DNA of 64,000 nt from Flavobacterium branchiarum (GTDB taxonomy: Bacteria; Bacteroidota; Bacteroidia; Flavobacteriales; Flavobacteriaceae): the NCBI RefSeq assembly GCF_030409845.1, contig NZ_JAUFQQ010000003.1:2356001-2420000 (forward strand), written 5' to 3'. The notes beneath the pieces were generated by a model. That model saw only the letters and a list, made by a program, of their open reading frames with translations. It ran no database searches and had not been told where the DNA came from. Shown here piece by piece: positions 61,243 to 64,000 of this stretch; positions within the stretch are counted from its first letter, which is position 1; the number at the start of each line of letters is the position of its first letter. The position numbers and the translations under genes were made by a program.

Positions 61243-62475
61243 ATGAATACGATACAACATTGGGACATACTTTTATCCAATACCGTTAATAAAAAAGCTT
61301 TTATTGATACCGTACTTGACGGAAATGCAACAGGAGAATTAGCTACTTTTAATTCCTTAAATGGGATTCTATTTTCGGATATTGCCATAGACAAATTCAT
61401 TGAAAAAGAATACCAATATGATGTAATAGAAGCCACAACAACTTCAGAACGAAAACTAAGAACCTTCTCTTCGGGCGAAAGAAAAAAAGAGTTTTTGAAT
61501 TATTGTGTAAATCAAAACCCTGATTATATTATTTTCGATAATCCGCTGGATCATTTGGATCATGCCTCTCGTATTACATTGGCAAATTCGCTGGAACAAT
61601 TAGCTAAATCAGTTCGAATCATACAATTGGTAAATAGAGCTTCCGATTTATTTCCTTTCATTCATAACAAAGCACAAATTACAGACAACACATTTGTTTT
61701 AAACGAAATAAAACAAACCCAAACAAATACGAATTCAATAAAAGTTACTATTCCCAAACCATCTGAGCCAACAGATTACAATGAAGAAGTATTAATTCAT
61801 ATGAATGAAGTTTCGGTAAGTTATGACGAAAGAAAAATCGTTGATGCAATAACGTGGACAATCAAGAAAAATGAATTTTGGCAACTTATGGGGCCAAATG
61901 GCTCCGGAAAAAGTACAATTCTGTCATTAATCTCAGGAGATAATCCGAAAGGATACGGACAAGATTTGTATCTCTTCGGAAAGAAAAAAGGAAGCGGTGA
62001 AAGTATTTGGGATATCAAAAAGAGAATCGGATATTTTTCGACTTCAATGACCGATTTATTTCAGAAAAAACACAGTTTGGAACATATGATTCTCTCCGGT
62101 TTTTTTGATTCTATAGGCTTATATACTGAACCAACTTCATTGCAAAAACAAATTGTATCACAATGGTTAGAGGTAATTAAAATGAGCCATTTAAAGAATA
62201 AAACATTTACACAACTCTCTATCGGTCAACAAAGAGTTGCATTAATAGTTAGAGCTGTTTTAAAACATCCTCCTTTGGTTATTTTAGATGAACCCGTAGA
62301 AGGTCTTGATGATGAAAATGTCGCCTTGGTTATAGAACTAGTTAATCTTTTGGTTAAAGAAACTAATATGTCCATTTTATATGTTTCTCATCGCATTGAA
62401 TCAGGCCTTACTCCTACTTCTATAATTGAACTAATTCCGTCACAAACAGGATCAGTCGGAAAAATCATAAGTTAG
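61243..62475 (+). CDS. ModF-like double ATP-binding cassette protein
   Basis: The 410-residue cytoplasmic protein contains two ABC units. The first (~1-165) keeps a signature loop (FSSGERKK) and a Walker B (YIIFDNPLDHLD) but has no Walker A. The second (~185-400) is complete, with GPNGSGKST at 217-225, a signature LSIGQQRVALIVRAVL, Walker B PPLVILDEPVEGLD and the switch histidine in YVSHRIES. This matches the ModF/PhrA class, whose role in molybdate metabolism or DNA repair is unsettled. No membrane partner is nearby. Confidence 0.85.
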   Translation: MNTIQHWDILLSNTVNKKAFIDTVLDGNATGELATFNSLNGILFSDIAIDKFIEKEYQYDVIEATTTSERKLRTFSSGERKKEFLNYCVNQNPDYIIFDNPLDHLDHASRITLANSLEQLAKSVRIIQLVNRASDLFPFIHNKAQITDNTFVLNEIKQTQTNTNSIKVTIPKPSEPTDYNEEVLIHMNEVSVSYDERKIVDAITWTIKKNEFWQLMGPNGSGKSTILSLISGDNPKGYGQDLYLFGKKKGSGESIWDIKKRIGYFSTSMTDLFQKKHSLEHMILSGFFDSIGLYTEPTSLQKQIVSQWLEVIKMSHLKNKTFTQLSIGQQRVALIVRAVLKHPPLVILDEPVEGLDDENVALVIELVNLLVKETNMSILYVSHRIESGLTPTSIIELIPSQTGSVGKIIS

Positions 62476-62570
62476 AAATCATAATTACAAGCAAACGTTC
62501 GTTAAATAAGAATCCATTAGGTGCAATTACTTCGACAATTCGCTTCCCTTGGGTAGTAAAAATTGCATTT

Positions 62571-62721
62571 AACACATAGAGACATAGTTCCGATTGCTAT
62601 CGGAATAGAATTCATAATCAAAAGGCGATTTAAGAAAAAGAGCTTTTTTTTACATAGCTTATGCGGTTTATCTTAAGTGAAACGTCTTTTTTAGGCTTTG
62701 TAAACTATGTCTCTATCTGTT
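62571..62721. mobile_element. MITE-like element, copy 2 (inverted relative to copy 1)
   Basis: The 151-bp segment begins AACACATAGAGACATAG and ends with the near-complement CTATGTCTCTATCTGTT. Its reverse complement aligns with 4248-4389 over almost the whole length. It carries a small extra palindrome TTCCGAT-N4-ATCGGAA (62588-62605). It supplies an ATG at 62707 that extends the next frame falsely. No coding function is seen. Confidence 0.65.
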
Positions 62722-62781
62722 AAAAAAATCACACACAACGGATTAAGAATAATACATGCCTCAACAGAAAACAAATCACAG

Positions 62782-63390
62782 ATGAAATTCAAATACACCC
62801 TATTACTACTATTACCATTATTAATAAGCTCTTGTGCTACCACGATTTCAACACCAAAAAAAGAATATCAATTAGCCAAACACAAACTCAAATCGCATTG
62901 GAAACCAGATTCAGAAAAATGGTTGATGCAAAATGACACATTAATTGGCAATGGAGGCCCTATGATTTGGGCTACAATAGTATCTAAAAAACAGCTTCCT
63001 AAAAATTATGAAATAACTTTTAAAGCAAATATGACAAAAGAGTCCCTGTTTGAAATAATGCTAAATTTAGATCATGAAAAATACATCCGAACCTATCTGT
63101 ATCAAATAAATCAGAATATAATTATTGGCAGAGGTAAATACGTCGAAAACAGCAACAAATACGGTGACCGAGGTGGGCCAACTTTATTTTCTAAGCCAAT
63201 GAAACTAGAAAACAACCATTGGTATTCGATAAAAATTAGAGTATTAAACAATCAATTGTCCTTTTCTGTAGATGATGATACGACATTAGAATGTTCAATC
63301 GAAAAAAGTAACTTAAGCCAACACGGTAAACTAGGATTTATAACCAATGGAGAAGTAAAAATAACAGACTTAATTATAAAAAGTATTTAA
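62782..63390 (+). CDS. lipoprotein with a concanavalin-like (DUF1080-type) fold
   Basis: The ATG at 62782 is chosen: it gives a lipoprotein signal (MKFKYTLLLLLPLLISSC, lipid cysteine at residue 18), whereas the frame's earlier ATG at 62707 lies inside the MITE-like element. The ~202-residue protein then shows an all-beta pattern with NYEITFKANMTKESLFEIML, NHWYSIKIRVLNNQLSFSVDD and HGKLGFITNGEVKITDLIIK, as in laminin-G-like or 3-keto-glycoside hydrolase domains. No catalytic residues can be named. It is probably a glycan-binding or structural envelope protein. Confidence 0.68.
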   Translation: MKFKYTLLLLLPLLISSCATTISTPKKEYQLAKHKLKSHWKPDSEKWLMQNDTLIGNGGPMIWATIVSKKQLPKNYEITFKANMTKESLFEIMLNLDHEKYIRTYLYQINQNIIIGRGKYVENSNKYGDRGGPTLFSKPMKLENNHWYSIKIRVLNNQLSFSVDDDTTLECSIEKSNLSQHGKLGFITNGEVKITDLIIKSI

Positions 63391-63393
63391 ACC

Positions 63394-63437
63394 AAAATAG
63401 GAAATCTCGAAACAATGAGATTCCTATTTTTATTTTT
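63394..63437. terminator. bidirectional terminator
   Basis: AAAATAGGAA.TCTC pairs with GAGA.TTCCTATTTT around an 8-9-base loop, with T-rich flanks. It separates the lipoprotein gene from the convergent SulP gene. Confidence 0.7.
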
Positions 63438-63467
63438 TAAGTACTGCAAAAAAATCATTTCTAATCT

Positions 63468-64000
63468 TTAATCAGTAGCAATTTTATAAGTAGGATCATC
63501 AACGATGTCAACAATAATAGCAGCGTTTTTAAGCAGTAACCTGCAGTCTTCGCTTAAATGATACAAACGAACCTTTTTATTTACTTTAGCATAGCGCTCA
63601 GTAATTTTATTTACTGCATCAATAGCGCTCATATCAACGATTTTACTTTCTTTAAAATCTATAATTACTTCATTAGGATCTTCGTTAACATCAAATTTCT
63701 CCATAAAAGCCATTGTAGATCCAAAAAAGAGAGGGCCGAATATCTCATAATGTTTTACTCCATTATCATCAATATATTTACGAGCACGAATACGTTTGGC
63801 ACTTTCCCAAGCAAAAACTAAAGCCGAAATAATAACTCCTATTAAAACTGCCAAAGCCAAATTATGTAAAAAAATAGTAATTACAGCAACCACAATTCCA
63901 ACAAAAATATCATGCTTAGGCATTTTATTAATGATTCGGAAACTCGCCCATTCAAATGTGCCAATTGCAACCATAAACATAACTCCTACCAAGGCTGCCA
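63468..64000 (-). CDS. SulP-family anion transporter, C-terminal part (5' end outside window)
   Basis: The frame is open to the right edge, so only about 177 C-terminal residues are visible. They comprise the last membrane segments (FVGIVVAVITIFLHNLALAVLIGVIISALVF) and a STAS domain (~95-170 of the visible part: FFGSTMAFMEKF, VIIDFKESKIVDMSAIDAVNKI, VRLYHLSEDCRLLLKNA). SulP proteins move sulfate, bicarbonate or other anions across the inner membrane, and the STAS domain is regulatory. Any apparent start within the visible part is internal. Confidence 0.87.
   Translation of the reverse strand, partial: AALVGVMFMVAIGTFEWASFRIINKMPKHDIFVGIVVAVITIFLHNLALAVLIGVIISALVFAWESAKRIRARKYIDDNGVKHYEIFGPLFFGSTMAFMEKFDVNEDPNEVIIDFKESKIVDMSAIDAVNKITERYAKVNKKVRLYHLSEDCRLLLKNAAIIVDIVDDPTYKIATD

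Noticed and set aside
1-64000. Intact insertion sequences, tRNA or rRNA genes, prophage or conjugative modules
   Set aside because: No transposase, integrase, phage structural or Tra proteins were recognised, and no tRNA T-loop or rRNA signature was seen by eye. A tRNAscan or Infernal run would be decisive.

Overview
This 64 kb window is AT-rich chromosomal DNA from a member of the Bacteroidota, most probably Flavobacterium or a close relative. The evidence is the gene content (Rossmann/DUF2520 plus KdsC-like, UbiA-like and Maf genes; a fused ResB-CcsA cytochrome c biogenesis protein; BlaI/M56 pairs; DUF2853, DUF2911, DUF1684), the many signal peptides ending in AQ or SQ, promoters of the TTTG-N19/20-TAnnTTTG type, and the interspersed repeats typical of these genomes. 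No rRNA, tRNA, CRISPR array or intact insertion sequence was seen.

Layout. 1-3 kb: partial YpdA-like reductase, CYTH protein, OmpA-like and HhH proteins. 3-14 kb: menaquinone genes menC, menA, menB and menD on the minus strand, interleaved with a metallo-hydrolase, an S41 peptidase, a TPR protein, a CvfB-like RNA-binding protein and DUF2853. 14-21 kb: thioredoxin-like protein, acetyltransferase, glutathione peroxidase, an ECF sigma/anti-sigma pair, a DoxX-like protein, a SUKH protein and a two-gene remnant of an ars operon. 21-30 kb: CcsBA, then the DUF2520-kdsC-ubiA-maf-mscS series, interrupted by a repeat block. 30-42 kb: outer-membrane and secreted proteins, a PIG-L deacetylase with a 35-residue membrane peptide and a sodium:solute symporter, DUF2911, HAD, TcdA, TatD, DUF1684 and an MFS transporter. 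42.7-47.4 kb: a duplicated blaI/M56 sensor operon followed by the wreck of a serine hydrolase. 47.5-50.5 kb: small protein, fasciclin protein, dnaK. 51-55.3 kb: accessory genes (DUF4262, SUKH, lipoproteins). 55.4-56.8 kb: a large tandem repeat array. 57-64 kb: thioesterase, SnoaL-like lipoprotein, MscS channel, DUF1398, rhodanese, ModF-like ABC protein, a lipoprotein and a partial SulP transporter.

The most interesting locus is 42.7-47.4 kb. Three inverted repeats AACT-N8-AGTT lie exactly 20 bp apart and overlap a good promoter upstream of two tandem BlaI-M56 cassettes. The two sensors share their protease half but carry unrelated C-terminal tails. Just downstream is an in-frame but stop-containing and internally deleted remnant of a beta-lactamase-fold serine hydrolase, the kind of gene such a regulator would be expected to control.

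Other notable signals are two copies, in opposite orientation, of a ~145-bp element with terminal inverted repeats; two 217-bp-offset repeats, each carrying a palindrome, upstream of the ECF sigma gene; sigma-54-like promoters before dnaK and a secreted protein gene; and several composite repeat blocks, one of which supplies the C-terminal codons of a membrane protein. All functional assignments are from motif recognition and reading by eye. No database search was run.
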